Shown one piece after another: positions 48,085-60,838 of a stretch of 64,000 nt of DNA. The stretch spans positions 170,558,085 to 170,622,084 of the forward strand of contig CM041780.1 in the NCBI GenBank assembly GCA_023374045.1, in the 5' to 3' direction. Origin of the DNA: Limonium bicolor. Lineage: Eukaryota; Streptophyta; Magnoliopsida; Caryophyllales; Plumbaginaceae. The notes beneath the pieces were generated by a model. It saw only the letters and a list, made by a program, of their open reading frames with translations, was not told the DNA's origin and did no database searches. The position numbers and the translations under genes were made by a program. The stretch's first letter is position 1; every line of letters begins with the position of its first letter.

Positions 48085-48835
48085 GTGTGGCCCACACATC
48101 ATTCATTTTATTGTTGTAATATTATTGTTATTTTAAAAATTGTATTAGGTTTGATCCATACCAGACCCATAAATAATCAGGTTACAAATTTTCAACCCAT
48201 ACCCAACCCAACCTATATAAAATCATTGAACCCAAACCCAACCCGTTTAACCCGTATAAATACAAATACGCTTGTTTATTTGCAGAATGCTCAGTCGTCC
48301 CTAAAAGCGTGCATATGATGGTCATTTATTTCTAATCATTGTGTGTCGTTTTTCCAAATGTCAACATTCTGTTAAATGGATCATAATCTTAATTCATAGT
48401 CGTTATTTGTGCGGATGAAATGTTGTGAATGGTGGAGTTTATGCGTCTCCAAGAATGAATGGCATATTACTTAGGTCTTCAATTAAAGAGTGAATGGCCT
48501 AGAAAATGTATTTGGATTTAAAAAAAATTGTGACGGCCTAAAGAAGTGATACTATTTTTGTTTACTATTATACTAATAGTTATAGAATCAGTACATATCT
48601 AAGTAACATATTTAAATATTTATCAATTTATTAATATTTAACTAAATTAAGTAAACGGGTTGGGTTAAATTTGGGTTAAGTTTTTTAACCCATACCCAAC
48701 CCATATATTTAATAGGTAACTCATACCCGACCCAAAATTAAATGGCTCAATAATCTTAACCCATATCCATTATTTACGGGTTCAGTTTGGGCCGCCTTTT
48801 TGGGTTGGATAAAAATTGCCACCCCTATCCTCACA
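48085..48835. mobile_element. AT-rich hAT-like/MITE-like remnant, copy A
   Basis: It contains dispersed ACCCAACCC blocks near 48200 and inverted GGGTTGGGTT blocks near 48660, and ends with ATTGCCACCCCTA. That ending read backwards, TAGGGGTGGCAAT, resembles the terminus of many plant hAT-type elements. The matching left end was not found, so the limits are uncertain. Copy B lies at about 59465-60195. Confidence 0.35.
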
Positions 48836-48938
48836 TGCCTCGTCAGACAATCAAAAGATGAAGCTCGATCGCTCGAAGTAGTCAGAGGAGGAAGTTGAAG
48901 ATTAGCAGGGAGAAACGACCAACAGTAAATAAGAGATT

Positions 48939-49240
48939 GTGTTTAGGATTGAAGAATCAAAAATCAAGTTGATGACCAAGGGTGTGGAATCAAAGGATTC
49001 AACAGCTTCAATCACTGTACAAGTGATGTCGATTAAGAGAACACATGGAAATGTGAAGAAGAGAAGACTGAATTCCAAGAGGAGGAGGAGGAGAGAATTG
49101 GATCGAACGGTTCAACAAGAGACAAGGATTCATTCAGCAAGAGTTAGGGAAATTGAAAAAAGATTGAGGCAATGAAAATTTGACCGACTGAGGAGAAAGA
49201 AGAAGAAACATATTAGGAAAAAGAAGAGAGGGAAGAGGAT
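48939..49240 (+). pseudogene. Lys/Arg-rich open frame, copy A, origin unknown
   Basis: The frame encodes a very basic stretch (KKRRLNSKRRRRREL) and then, past a TGA, another (RRKKKKHIRKKKRGKR). The equivalent in copy B (about 60320-60610) has a stop in place of Gln and other changes. It may derive from a nucleic-acid-binding part of a retroelement or a nuclear protein; I do not recognise it. Confidence 0.25.
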
Positions 49241-49479
49241 CACCTAGTCAGGTTAAACCCCCAAACCCTAGTCTCGTTGTCAATCACGATCGAACTGGTT
49301 TTGGGATCGAGGTTGAAATGTTCTTGGTTGGCCAAGTCAAACGTAGTGAGTGTCGGTGGTTCTTGAGCGAGCGTGTTGATTGTGCCCAAGCCGACCTCCA
49401 TACACTCATTGCCATTGATGGGACTAAAATCAAGAATTCAAGAAAATTCGTCATATTCTTCAATCCTTTGACCTATGAC

Positions 49480-50085
49480 TTTCCGCAAAGTAGCTAACGT
49501 GGAGATGCAAATAAGGACCTTTAAGTCGTCCAATTTTAGCAAAGAGAAAAGTCAGCCCTCTGCTGGAAGAAGTCTTTCTCTCATGAGATCTGCTACCTCA
49601 GGAAGATCAGCTTCTTCAATATACAGAATGGAAAATATGGGCCACATTGTACTCTTGCAATTAAGAGTATTAGTTACATACCAGGAAGATTCCCTTCTAG
49701 AGACAATGGTGATGAAGATGACGGCAATGAAGAAGTCAGGTCCGAGCGGGTCACTAAAGTTTCACAAAGCAATGTGGGAAGGATGAGTGTTCAAGGTGCT
49801 ATTACTCTCTTTGAGAAGCAACAAAAAGATCAATCCACTACAGATGTCCAACCAAATTGTCACAAGATGGTACAACTGTAAAGCCAGTGCTAAGAAGATG
49901 AAGCTCGGAGATGGGTGAATCATCTGCTCAATCCTTAGATCAAAGTACTTCTCAAAACAAGGTAGAAGATAGTAGTAATAGAACTGTGGATGAAAGAGAG
50001 GTAGGTAATGATGCTCAAGGAATGCAACAAGAAAGAGGCCCTCGTACTAATCTGTCTAGAACAGGACAACGAGTTGTCTGAAGCT
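49480..50085 (+). pseudogene. COP1-interacting-protein-like gene fragment, copy A
   Basis: In one frame near 49785-49830 it reads RMSVQGAITLFEKQQKDQ, a motif I associate with the COP1-interacting protein 7-like family (SVQ-x-AI-x-LFE-x-KQ). About 75 nt downstream is a stretch equivalent to VLRRWSSGMGESSAQS. Frames change between the parts, so it is a broken or processed piece. Family assignment is from memory and uncertain. Confidence 0.4.
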
Positions 50086-50129
50086 TTTCAAACTTGTGCA
50101 TAACTGGAAAGTGGTAAAGAAGGATCGTT

Positions 50130-50400
50130 ATCTTTTCTTTCCAACCTTGGGGACAAGGTTGTTTGAAGGAGGAGTAATGGTAAGTGATAATAGGTAAGGG
50201 TGGATTAGTAAATGACTAATCCTAAACTTGTAGTATAAAATTAAATTGAATGCTTTGTTGAAGACATCCGATTGGTTTGTTAAGTGTACCTTGGCCTCTT
50301 AGAGAGGTTTAGGCCTCATTAGAGGATCATTTGCCACTTTAAGTGGGTTAATGAAATAGAGACGGTTGTTCCTATCATATATGTAGCAAAAATTGTCTAC
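50130..50400. mobile_element. possible LTR fragment, copy A
   Basis: GGGGACAAGGTTGTTTGAAGG, in copy B followed by GAGGGGGGTGTAATGG (61534-61549), looks like the end of a gypsy pol gene, its purine tract and an LTR start. The next ~200 bp are non-coding. No partner LTR was found. Evidence is motif-level only. Confidence 0.3.
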
Positions 50401-50619
50401 ATTTACTATACATTTAATAATGAAATTTTGCACATTGAATAAGGAAAATTTATGTTTTGAACTATTCTACTGAAAGTATAATTTACATGTACAAATTTAT
50501 TAATGTACAATTTTGTATACCTATATGTATAGTTAATGGTGCAGCCAGAGTTGCTTGCAGAAAGAAGTGATTCCTATATTTGCTGTTATAATGATTGTTT
50601 ATGTAAATCCTATTTGCAG

Positions 50620-51002
50620 TGCTAGGTTACTATTAGGATGGATAGTTTGGGATAAGACTAGAGAATGTTCTCATAGTCAAAGAAGCTGATGTAAAGCACA
50701 ACTTCGGCAATAAGGGTTACTTACAATTTGAGCACATCACATGGGTAAGCATATACTTTCTTTTGAAACACTTACTGTTTGCTTCACTTAATGATACATA
50801 AATATTCAATGGGTGTTTTCTTCAGGCTCCATACCAGCAGAAGTTAATGGATCTGAAGCTTCTATCACATGCGGAAATAAATTGGGTGAACACTTACCAT
50901 TGCCGCTGCAGGGAAATCTTGGCTCCTTTTATGAGTGAAACTGAGAAGGCCTGACTTAGTATGGCTACCGAACCCATTGTTGTTAGTTGTCGGTCCGCTT
51001 AA
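50620..51002 (+). pseudogene. aminopeptidase P C-terminal exons, copy A, with stops
   Basis: Exon 50620-50744, intron 50745-50825 (GT-AG) and final exon 50826-51002 match copy B base for base in layout. The frame here has TAG at two codons near 50634-50648 and a TGA near 50952, so it is dead. Confidence 0.75.
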
Positions 51003-51059
51003 TTCCATATAATATAAACGGAGAAGGAAGGAGGGCCATACCTTCTTAACTCTCCCACT

Positions 51060-51375
51060 GCTGCTCCACCTCGGGGTTGAATCACTGGTGGAGTGGAGGC
51101 CTTAAATTACGGTCCAAAACCCTATTTACTTACGATTCTGGACCGTAGTTAACGTGGGCGTCACCTAAGACGGAGACGTCTTTAATTATAGTTTAAAACT
51201 GTAATTGAAGGCCTTTTTTGGTCCCGCTTGTCAGGGATTTTACAATACGGTTCAAAGACTTTAGATTACGATTCCTAATAAAACCTTAATCTAAAGTCCA
51301 ATGGCGTGTGAGCGCCAAAGAACTTTAGATTACAGTTTTCCTTCGAACCATAATGTAAAGTGTTTTTTATGTTTT
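51060..51375. repeat. CACTA-type subterminal hairpin cluster, copy A
   Basis: Several near-perfect inverted repeats follow one another, such as 51258-51297 (ACTTTAGATTACG against a CTTAATCTAAAGT arm) and 51323-51360 (CTTTAGATTAC against TAATGTAAAG). Repeated TTACGGTTC-like subterminal motifs are typical of En/Spm (CACTA) transposons and bind their TNPA-type protein. The exact terminus was not identified. Copy B is at about 62430-62735. Confidence 0.55.
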
Positions 51376-52778
51376 TTATTACAGAGCTACACAATTGCAA
51401 CAGAGGGCAGTATTACAGAACTGCAGAATTGCAACAGATGTGCAGAAGCTGCACAATTGCAACACACCTGAATCAAATAGCAACAAAACACATTCTCTGT
51501 GCACAACTGTAACAGATAATAGCATCTTTAATTACACCAGAATCATACATCAGCTTTCATTACTAACAGATAACAGTATATGTTAAAACTCAAACAAAAT
51601 AGCAACAAAAGACATTCTCTACAATACATACAAATCTATTACAGCAGCTAGCAATTTAGTAAGTGTCATTTCAGTGTCATGCCACTACACTATATACAAA
51701 AAGCTAGCTAGTCTATTAATCCATTCTAAAAAATAAGGCTACCATGCTCTCTCTGACATGATACAAGTTTTTTGCACTGTAAGTCGAGGATTTGGCAAAG
51801 TGCTCTTTAATATGGAACAAAAAAAGGAATGAAACACATAATAAGATTAAGATAAGACATAAAAAATCTACACAAAGAATTAAATACAAGACAACGTTCG
51901 TATTACCTTGTCTTTAGAGTTCTCAAATGCTAGGAAGTACCGCAGAACTCGTACATGCACCGCATCACGTAGTACCCGTAACTCCTAGAATCTTTTTGGG
52001 TAGGGCATGAAATCACCAAAATTCACAAGTGTAAAACAATTGTAAAACGATAAGCAGCACAAATGAATTACCCAAACCTCGATGTATGTGACTTTCATGT
52101 CACCAAACTCTCCCTAAGGGGTTTCTTTGTAACATCTATCACATATTAGCAAAAACGTTAAGCATAATGATCGAGTAAATTAATTTTGGTTCAAAAAACC
52201 TACAAATAATTAAGCAGTAATACAAACTTACATTTTAATTAAGTCTTCAATGTTGAATTATTTCCACTGCCCTAGTGGATCTAGAACAAGTAGAGAAGAA
52301 GTGGCAGTACAGAAGATAAACAAAGCCCAGTGGTGGCTACAATTTCAAATACAAAATGAAATGAGGAATGAAGGTTAAAAAAGTTAGCTAATTAGTATGT
52401 AAATTTACATCAGAACTCACGTTTGGTGATACGGTATTAGCAAAAATAATTTATTCGTTCGATCAGCAACATTGAAGCAATGCTTCATGTATTAACAAAA
52501 CCTCCCCGACTCCCTAGTGACTAAGTCATAAGATAAACGCTCTGGGCACACCGCAGAATGGAGGTGATGTTCTTCTCATGACATCTCTGAAGTAGACCTC
52601 TATTATATCACATTTACTATAAAAAGTTAGCCAATGCAACTTCATAGATACTTAATCTATATGTTTTTATAGTATAAGGAAAGAACATTTATGTTAGATA
52701 AGCTTGAATTATGTTAATGTTCATGTAATCTCCACCCATCATCTCTCTAATGTCCCCAAAGTTGATCGTCATGGTCAT
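51376..52778. other. non-coding part of the unit, copy A
   Basis: AT-rich sequence with ACAATTGCAACA-type short repeats near 51390-51470 and no supported gene. The same DNA occurs at 62736-64000. Confidence 0.5.
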
Positions 52779-52941
52779 GGCTGCGTTCGGACGTGGCCTT
52801 TTTATGGCTGTTTTGGGTGTGGTCCCCATGTGGGACCCACGTGGGTCCTACGTTCTACTCCAATAATATACTGCCACATATAAAACAACCACAAAACAGC
52901 CAGACCAAAACAACCACAAAACAACCCACCCGAACGCAGCC
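52779..52941. mobile_element. MITE, 163 bp, with 12-bp inverted ends
   Basis: It starts GGCTGCGTTCGG and ends CCGAACGCAGCC, a perfect 12-bp terminal inverted repeat, flanked on each side by CAT. The interior has a nested ATGTGGGACCCACG-type inverted repeat and no coding capacity. A 3-bp duplication suits PIF/Harbinger- or CACTA-type transposases. Confidence 0.75.
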
Positions 52942-53399
52942 CATATCTTCTTTGTAGTGAAACAGCGACTTTGGAAGCGTCATCATGAAGTTGATGCATT
53001 GAGGTGACCTCGCAATGATCTTGTCATAGAGATTGATCTAACGAGGCCTTAAGACTTTAATAATTTTTTCTGGCAGTGCGAACCTACTTGTCGGTGCCCC
53101 AGAAGTCCTGGATTTTTACCTTTCGCTCCTCGGGTCACTAGATTATTTCCCTTCACACACAAACAATAATGCATAAGAAGGTAAAGATAATTACGAATTG
53201 ATTATTATAGTAACATTAAACATCTATCTAGAACATACCCTTGTACTGTGGACAGGCCCCACCGGCGCGCTGATCTCTTCTCTGTGCTGGGATACGTGGC
53301 GACGAATCTCAATGATCTATAATGGATTATATTAGAAACTAAATGCTATATAATGGATTATATTAGACACTAAATGGTTGTCAAACATGCTTACCTCAT

Positions 53400-55254
53400 C
53401 GGTGACAACAATATAACATGCTGGCCAGGGCAATATGTCTCCCTTCGCTTCAACTAGAGTGCATTTGTTGTCAAACACCATCTAAAGGTATGCATTCTCA
53501 AATCCTTCGATTATCAAGTCCAAGGTCACACACGCGTAGAATGCAGGTAGACGTACGAGATTGATGAGCGTGAGTGAACCTTATGGCAACACTGTCCCGT
53601 AGGCCACATCTACTGGGTGCCCGTCCAATGGTACTTGGAGACAGAACTTTTTTGGCTCTTTTAATAAACATAGATATTAAGTGAAATAAATAAGTGTGTC
53701 CAATCGAATACTATTTAAATAACTTTATTTAAGGAGAAAAATAGTGAAACAAAGCTAACCTGTTTGTTGGCAAATGGGTACGGGTCAGCGGCCGAAGCAC
53801 AACTGGATGAGGAAAACGGTCGAGGAGGATCATGCTGCTACTGAGTAGTCACATGTGCGATCGAATCCAACGCTTGCTGTAGCCTCTCTTTGTAAGCTCG
53901 GTGCTCAGCATCCAATCTCTCCTCGTTAACTTGGCGCTCAGCAGTAAATTTCTCCTCATTAGCTTGGCGCTCAGCAGTGAACTTACGCTCTACCATCACC
54001 TCGATGTCAGCAACATTCATCTGACCCTTCTTAGCAGATGGTGGGAATACGTGCTTCTGACGCACTTCTCCCTCAAATCCTCTAACACGCCCCGAATGAT
54101 CCTTCATCCCGAGCGCTTAATTGAGAGGGTCTTTTTGAGAAAGAGGAGTGTGTAAGTCTATTTCTCCTCTCTATGCCGCTTCATACTGTCCAATTGTCAA
54201 AGAAATTAACACTAAATTTAAGATCAACAAACACTTGAGTATATAATTAAATTATTTAACAGCTACTTCCAAACACTTACAATTTGGTTAGCCAGTTGTG
54301 CCATCGTAGCATGAGGAAATATCCTTGGACCTTCTTTGGTCGTTCTCTGGTGTCCCAGTAGGTACATCTGTAACCTACTCACCTCAGAGACATCCTCTAT
54401 CGGGCATTCATTGCCATCCTCGTTCTTCTGCGTCAGCAAACCAGCTTCTTTCCACTGATCGAGGCTGCCCACATATCCCTTCGTCCCATAGTGTGGGGGT
54501 AACGAATCGCTTCACGGTTTTGCCGTGCTTATTCTTGTTTTTGCTGTTAAGACTGTACAATAGAAAATTAATAAGAAAATCAGGGATAAAACATTATGAG
54601 CACTAATTCAGAAAAGAGTACACACAAACATACCCTGAACTCAGGGGTGGAGTGGTGCTCAACGAATTCCTTCCACTCCTCTTCGGTGATCTTGCCATTG
54701 TACGCTACATACGGTGGAGGCTTGCGTGGGGGCGCCCTTGTGGTCCAGTTCTCCACCAAGTAGTGGCAGAATTATTTAGCTTTGCCGCCCACTGCAGAAA
54801 GAACGGTCTTCTTCACTTCTTCTAGGATCTTGTACCGTTCTTGCACCTTCTGCCAAATGGTCTCCTTAACTTCTCTCGAGACTTGTGGCCATGTGTGGTT
54901 AATGGAGCAATGTGATCTAGATAGAGTCCCTAGCATACTAGCGAACTCTGACCTGCTGCCCCCATAATACCTCCCATACCGGTCCCAGACAAGATTGATC
55001 TCATCCGGTTTCTACAGCTTCAACCCACGGGTTGGGCCTCTACCTCTGGGTCTCTAAGTAGCACTCGTAGAAGGTGCACTCGTAGAAGGTGCACTCGTGG
55101 AAGAGGCAGCAGTAGTGCCGGCTGTAGAAGGACCAGCAGCAAGAGCGCCAGCGGTAGAAGGGCCCGCGGTAGAAGGGGCACTGGTAGAAGGAACAGGTAC
55201 CATTTGCTGATCATTTTCTAAATCATCACAAAATAACTGGAACACTTTAGCCAT
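53400..55254 (-). pseudogene. CACTA TNPA-like gene remnant (Ptta/En/Spm type)
   Basis: It starts at ATG 55254-55252. The first exon has a Ser/Thr/Pro/Ala-rich repeat (PSTAG, STSAP) and then a plant En/Spm-type domain (DEINLVWDRYG...), broken by stops. A donor GGTATG lies near 54635. Further exons cover 54472-54263 (SLDQWKEAGLL) and 54107-53838, a Glu/Arg-rich coiled coil with FTAERQANEE repeats. A Pro-rich tail and a conserved-looking segment extend to about 53400. TNPA-type proteins bind subterminal repeats and aid transposition. Several frames are broken. Confidence 0.6.
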
Positions 55255-55358
55255 GCCTGCAAGAATTGAAATAAAATTAAGCATTAGATAATGACACAAA
55301 AAATACATGGAATTTAATGATAATAACTTATAAATGACAAGCAACAAATAAAAGATTG

Positions 55359-58083
55359 TTAATTACTTACAAATTTTAATGGTAATAACTTACATACACC
55401 ATTATCTCTCAATCCACATTCCCTCGTTATGGTCTGATTGTATATACTCACGATGACCAGTGATTCAGCCTCTTCCAATGAAATAGGAACAGTTGGAGGT
55501 TCATCTTCTGCGTCATACTCATCCTCATCAACCACACCATCCACATCAACTATTCCTCTTCTCCCTTTAAGCGCCACAGACCATCTAGGATTGTAGGGAT
55601 CAGTTACATAAAATATCTGCTTAACCTTCGTCCCAACAACGAATGGCTCAACCGTGGGAGTAGCTCTAGACATTTCAACCAGTTTCATACCATGCCCCTC
55701 CTCACGGTAGCCATGATTGTTGTCAACCCAGTTACACCAGAAAACACACATTTCGTAGTTGTTGTAGTCCAATACCTAGATGTCTTGCATAACACCAAAA
55801 TATGATTCTTTTCTTGAGACTAGACTGCGACCTACACTGTTGATGTCATATAATTCTTGATAAGCTTTAAGCTCTATGCCACTGTTTTGATTTGCTGACT
55901 TGCGATCCTGACGTTCTGTGAAAAAGGTGAATCCATTGACATCGTTCCCCTTATAAGAAATTACATCCAGATTTGGTCTAAATGCAATTACTTAAATCAT
56001 TTCAGGCACATTTGTGGACTGATCGAACAACACTCTATCTCTGAACCATCTAACAAATGTCCTGTTCTACTCATTTTGTACTCTAACGTCACTCATGTCT
56101 GGATATTGTGCTCTTAAAACGCATAAGTGTTCATCAAAGTATTGTTTGACATCTTCAAGATGACTCAACACAACTAAATGAGCTTTGTTAAGAGTGTCTA
56201 TATCAATTCCTTTTAGTTTTCGTCCAACCGTGCCAACACCCTTCAATTTGCTCTCGTGTTTAGAATATGGAAGTCCAATGGTATCGACACCTTCTAGGTA
56301 ATTAGTGCAGAAGTCTACAACTTCCTCTGTGACAGTGCCCTCTATAATATTGCCCTCTGGGTGACGAAGGTTCTTCGTTTTCTTCTTCAGGAGACCCATG
56401 TACCTTTCGAACGGATACATGTAGTGAAGGTACAAAGGACCACACATTAGAATCTCTCTTACAAGATGCATGAGGAGATGTATCATTATATCGAAGAACG
56501 AGGGAGGAAAATACATCTCCAGCTGGCACATTGTCACAATAAGATCCTTTTGTAGTTTAGTCAGAGTGTCTGCATCAAGCACCTTAGACGAAATGGTTTT
56601 GAGGAACACACTAACATTTGTGATTATGTGTCTGATAACATCAGGCAAGATCCCACGCAATGCAATTGGAAACAATTCTTGAACTAGGACATGATAATCG
56701 TGAAATTTCATTCCTACTAATTTCAAATTTGTCATGGACACTAGGCTTCTTATGCTTTAGGAGTATCCTGAAGGCACCTTGATGTTGTAAAGGGTACTGC
56801 ATAGACTATGTTTCTTTTCTTTAGACAGAGTGTGACAAGCAGGAGGCAAGAATGTGCATTTTTCACATTCTTGCGGGATAAGCTCTGTGCGTATACCCAA
56901 CTCAATTGAATCTTTCTTCCTTTCAAATGATCCTTTGTCTTTCCTTTTATATTCAAAAGGGTGCTAGTGATACTTTCACCCACGTTCTTCTCAACATGCA
57001 TCCCATCAATATAATGTCTAACCTCTAGATGCTGCCAGTACTGGAGTTCCCAAAATATTGATTTCTTTTTCCAGACACTTTTTTCACCACTTTTGGTTGG
57101 CGGCCCGAAGTTGTTGACAATATTATCCACCTTTTTGTAAATCTTTGTACCTTTCAAAGGCTGGCGCACCACGCTGTGATTAGTTTTCCCACAGAACTCT
57201 TTTGCCATCTTTCGGAACTTATGTCCTTTTGGAAGCATTTTTTGATGGCCCATGTACACGTTTTTGCCACAATGTTTCAAGCGAATGCTACAAGTTTTCT
57301 CACCACAAATCGGACACGCCAACGCCCCTAGATTGAATAGCCTGAAAGATTACCATAGGCGGGGTAGTCATTGATTATGTAGTACAACATAGCACACAAA
57401 TTGAAGTCCTCTTTGCTGATTGAGTCGTAAACCGTAGCCCCTTCATTCCACAAGAGTTGTAGATCCTCTATCAAAGGTTGTAGGAATACATCAATTTTTT
57501 TGCCCGGTTGCTTCGGACCCGATATTAATAGAGACAACAAGATGTGTCTTGGTTTCATGCATAACCATGACGGTAGATTGTTAATAACTAAAAGCACAGG
57601 CCAGGTACTGTGTATGCTACTCAATGTACCGTAAGGGTTCATCCCATTTGTGCACAAGCCTAGCCTTAGGTTTCTTGGTTCGTTACCAAAATTAGGAAAT
57701 TTTATGTCTATTTTTCTCCACTGTGGTGTATCAGCGGGATGTCTCAATCTGTCATCCTTCTTCCTGTGAAATGAATGCCACCGGAGATTCTTTATGTCTT
57801 TCTCATTAGAGAATAATTGTCTGAACCTTGGAATGATGGGCAGGTGCCATAGTACCTTAGCCGGTGAACCTTTCTTACTACCACTGATGTCAGTTTGTTG
57901 TTTCTTCAGATACTGTGACTCTCCACATGCTGAACAGCTTTCAGCAAATTCATCCGATTTCCAAAACAAGATGCAACCATTTGGACAAGCATGAATTTTC
58001 TGGTACTCCATACCCATTGGACACATCAATTTTTTGGCTGAGTACGTAGTCGTTGGTAAAATGTTGTCCACCGGAAGGTACAT
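55359..58083 (-). pseudogene. CACTA TNP2-like transposase, N-terminally truncated
   Basis: 58083-57328 carries the Transposase_21-type start (KKLMCPMGMEYQKIHACPNG, CSACGESQY). 57322-56750 continues with ACPICGEKTCSIRL after a frame break and stop at 57328. 56741-56067 matches the DUF4218-type region (LVQELFPIALRGILP, MCQLEMYFPPSFFDIM). 55772-55359 matches a DUF4216-type end. It is a transposase of the En/Spm (CACTA) superfamily, acting on the element's ends in the nucleus. The N-terminal part is missing: at 58072-58086 the sequence switches, through GGTACATCT, to a second TNPA copy. Confidence 0.75.
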
Positions 58084-58865
58084 CTACACCCTACTCGCCT
58101 CAGAGACATCCTCGATCGGGCATTCACTACCGTCCTCATTCCTCTGCGTTAGCAAACTAGCTTCTTTCCACTGATCAAGGCTACCCACATATCCCATTCG
58201 TCCCATGTTGTGGGGGGTAGAGATTCGCTTCACGGTTTTGCCGTGCTTGTTCTTGTCTTTGGTGTTAAGACAGTAAAAATAGAAAATGAATTAGAAAATC
58301 AGGGATAAAACATTATGAGCATTAATTCAGAAAAGAGTACACACAAACATACCCTGAACTCAGGGGTGGAGTGGTGCTCAACGAATTCCTTCCACTCCTC
58401 TTCGGTGATCATGCCGTTGTACACGACATACGGCGGAGGCTCGTGTCGGGGCACCCTAGAGATCTAGTTCTCCACCAACTAGTGGCGGAATTATTTAGCT
58501 TTGCCGCCCACCACAGAAAGAACGGTCTTCTTCACTTCTTCTGGGATCTTGTACCGTTCTTGCACCTTCTTCCACATGGTCTCCTTAACTTCTCTCTGAA
58601 CTTATGGCCATGTGTGGTTGATGGAGCAATCTGATCTAGATAGAGTCCCTAGCATACTATTGAACTCTGACCTACTGCCCCCGCAATACCTCCCATACTG
58701 GTCCCAGACAAGTTTGATCTCATCCGGTTTCTACAGCTTCAGCCTACGGGTCTGGCCTCTACATCTAGTCTCTGAGTAGCACTCATAGAAGGTGCACTCA
58801 TGGAAGGGGCAGCAGTAGCGCTGGTTGTAGAAAGGCCTACAGCAAGAGCGCCAGCGATAGAAGAG
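58081..58865 (-). pseudogene. partial second TNPA-like copy
   Basis: It duplicates about 54360-55155 of the TNPA-like gene. Here the frame through SLDQWKEA continues upstream without the 1-nt loss seen in the first copy. It ends at 58865, where copy B of the 11.4-kb unit begins. Confidence 0.7.
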
Positions 58866-60838
58866 GTACCTTATCCTCACAGACGGCTACCTATCCAACA
58901 GCGAAAGGGAGCATCCTTCAATGAGGAATGCGATGAGAGGCTGATCATGCATCCAAAATACAATATCGGAAGCACAGAAAGAACTTGTTGATTAATTCAC
59001 CAACTTCGAAGAGAGCTAGATAATCAACCTTGAATCCAACATTAAATCGAGTCCCGAAATGAAATGAAACCAGGAGAGCTTATTCTGAAATGTAAACCGA
59101 TTAAACCAAACAAACAAGGCTACGTGGAGTGGTGTCGACGTCGGGGCGACAATGACGGTGGCAAGGTGGGGATGAGGCGGGTGACGATGACGGTGGTGAT
59201 GTGGAGCAAGGCTGGAAGCGAGGTAGACCCACTTCTGACTTCACATCAAAAGTACGAAAAAATTGTGCTCAACTTGAAGTTTTTGGCAAGATCTATGCTT
59301 TGTTAGCAAAAACCTAATTTATTTGAGGAGAATTAAGGAGAAATTTAAAGGATTAAGTTGAAGAAATGAATTGATAAAGAAAAGAAAGGGAGGAGGAAAA
59401 AGGTGTGTCCCCCACTGTTTCAGAGCTTCTCTCCGCTACATGTGAAAACTTTTTAATTCTGTGTGGCCCACACATCATTCATTTTATTGTTGTAACATTA
59501 TTGTTATTTTAAAAATTGTATTAGGTTTGATCCATACCTGAACCATAAATAATCAGGTTACAAATTTTCAACCCATACCCAACCCAACCCATATAAAATC
59601 ATTGAACCCAAACCCAACCCGTTTAACTAATAAATACGCTTGTTTTTTTGCAGAATGCTCAGTCGTCCCTAAAAGCGTGCATATGATGGTCATTTATTTC
59701 TAATAATTGTGTGTCATTTTTCCAAATGTCAACATTCTGTTAAATGGATCATAATCTTAATTCATAGTCGTTATTTGTGCGGATGAAATGGTGTGAATGG
59801 TGGAGTTTATGCGTCTCCAAGAATGAATGACATATTATTTAGGTCTTCAATTAAAGAGTGAATGGCCTAGAAAATGTATTTGGATTTAAAAAAAAAATTT
59901 ACGGCCTAAAGAAGTGATACTATTTTTGTTTACTATTATATTAATAGTTATAGAATCAGTACATATCTAAGTAACATATTTACATATTTATCAATTTATT
60001 AATATTTAACTAAATTAAGTAAACGGGTTAGGTTAAATTTGGGTTAGGTTTTTAACCCATACCCAACCCATATATTTAATAGGTAACTCATACCCGACCC
60101 AAAATTAAATGGCTCAATAATCTTAACTTATATCCATTATTTACGGGTTTAGTTTGGGTCGACTTTTTGGGTTGGGTAAAAATTGTCACCCCTATCCTCA
60201 CATGCCTCGTCAGACAATCAAAAGATGAAGCTCGATCGCTCGAAGTAGTCAGAGGAGGAAGTTGAAGATTAGCAGGGAGAAACAACCAACAGTAAATGAG
60301 CGATTGTGTTTAGGACTAAAGAATCAAAAATCAAGTTGATGACCAAGGGTGTGGAATCAAAGGATTCAACGGCATCAATCACTGTACGAGTAATGTCGAT
60401 TAATAGAACACAGGGAAATGTGAAGACGAGAAGACTGAATTCCAAGAGGAGGAGGAGAGAATTGGATCGAACGGTTCAATAAGAGACAAGGATTCATTCA
60501 GCAAGAGTTAGGGAAATTGAAAGAAGATTGAGGCAAAGAAAATTTGACCGACTGAGGAGAAAGAAGATGAAACATATTAGGAAAAAGAAGAGAGGGAAGA
60601 GGATCACCTAGTCAGGTTAAACCCCCAAACCCTAGTCTCGTTGTCAATCGCGATCGAACTGGTTTTGGGAGCAAGGTTGAAATGTTCTTGGTTGGCCAAG
60701 TCAAACGCAGTGAGTGTCGGCGGTTCTAGAGCGAGCGTGTTGATTGTTCCCAAGCCGACCTCCACACACTCTTTGCCATTGATGGGACTAAAATCAAGAA
60801 TTCAAGAAAATTCATCATATTCTTCAATCCTTTGACCA

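Larger units (their letters stand above)
47493..58865. repeat. tandem 11.4-kb unit, copy A
   Basis: The DNA from about 47496 to 52620 recurs at about 58870-64000 with a nearly constant offset (11,377 at the left, 11,381 near the end), so few indels separate the copies. A few percent of bases differ. The unit carries gene fragments, CACTA subterminal hairpins and, on the minus strand, CACTA transposase remnants. GAGGT is shared at both copy starts (47486 and 58863), a likely microhomology. Confidence 0.85.

Noticed and set aside
49475..49786. 103-codon frame in copy A as a gene in its own right
   Set aside because: The second half is readable as a COP1-interacting-protein-like piece only in another frame, and there is no promoter or start; treated as a fragment.
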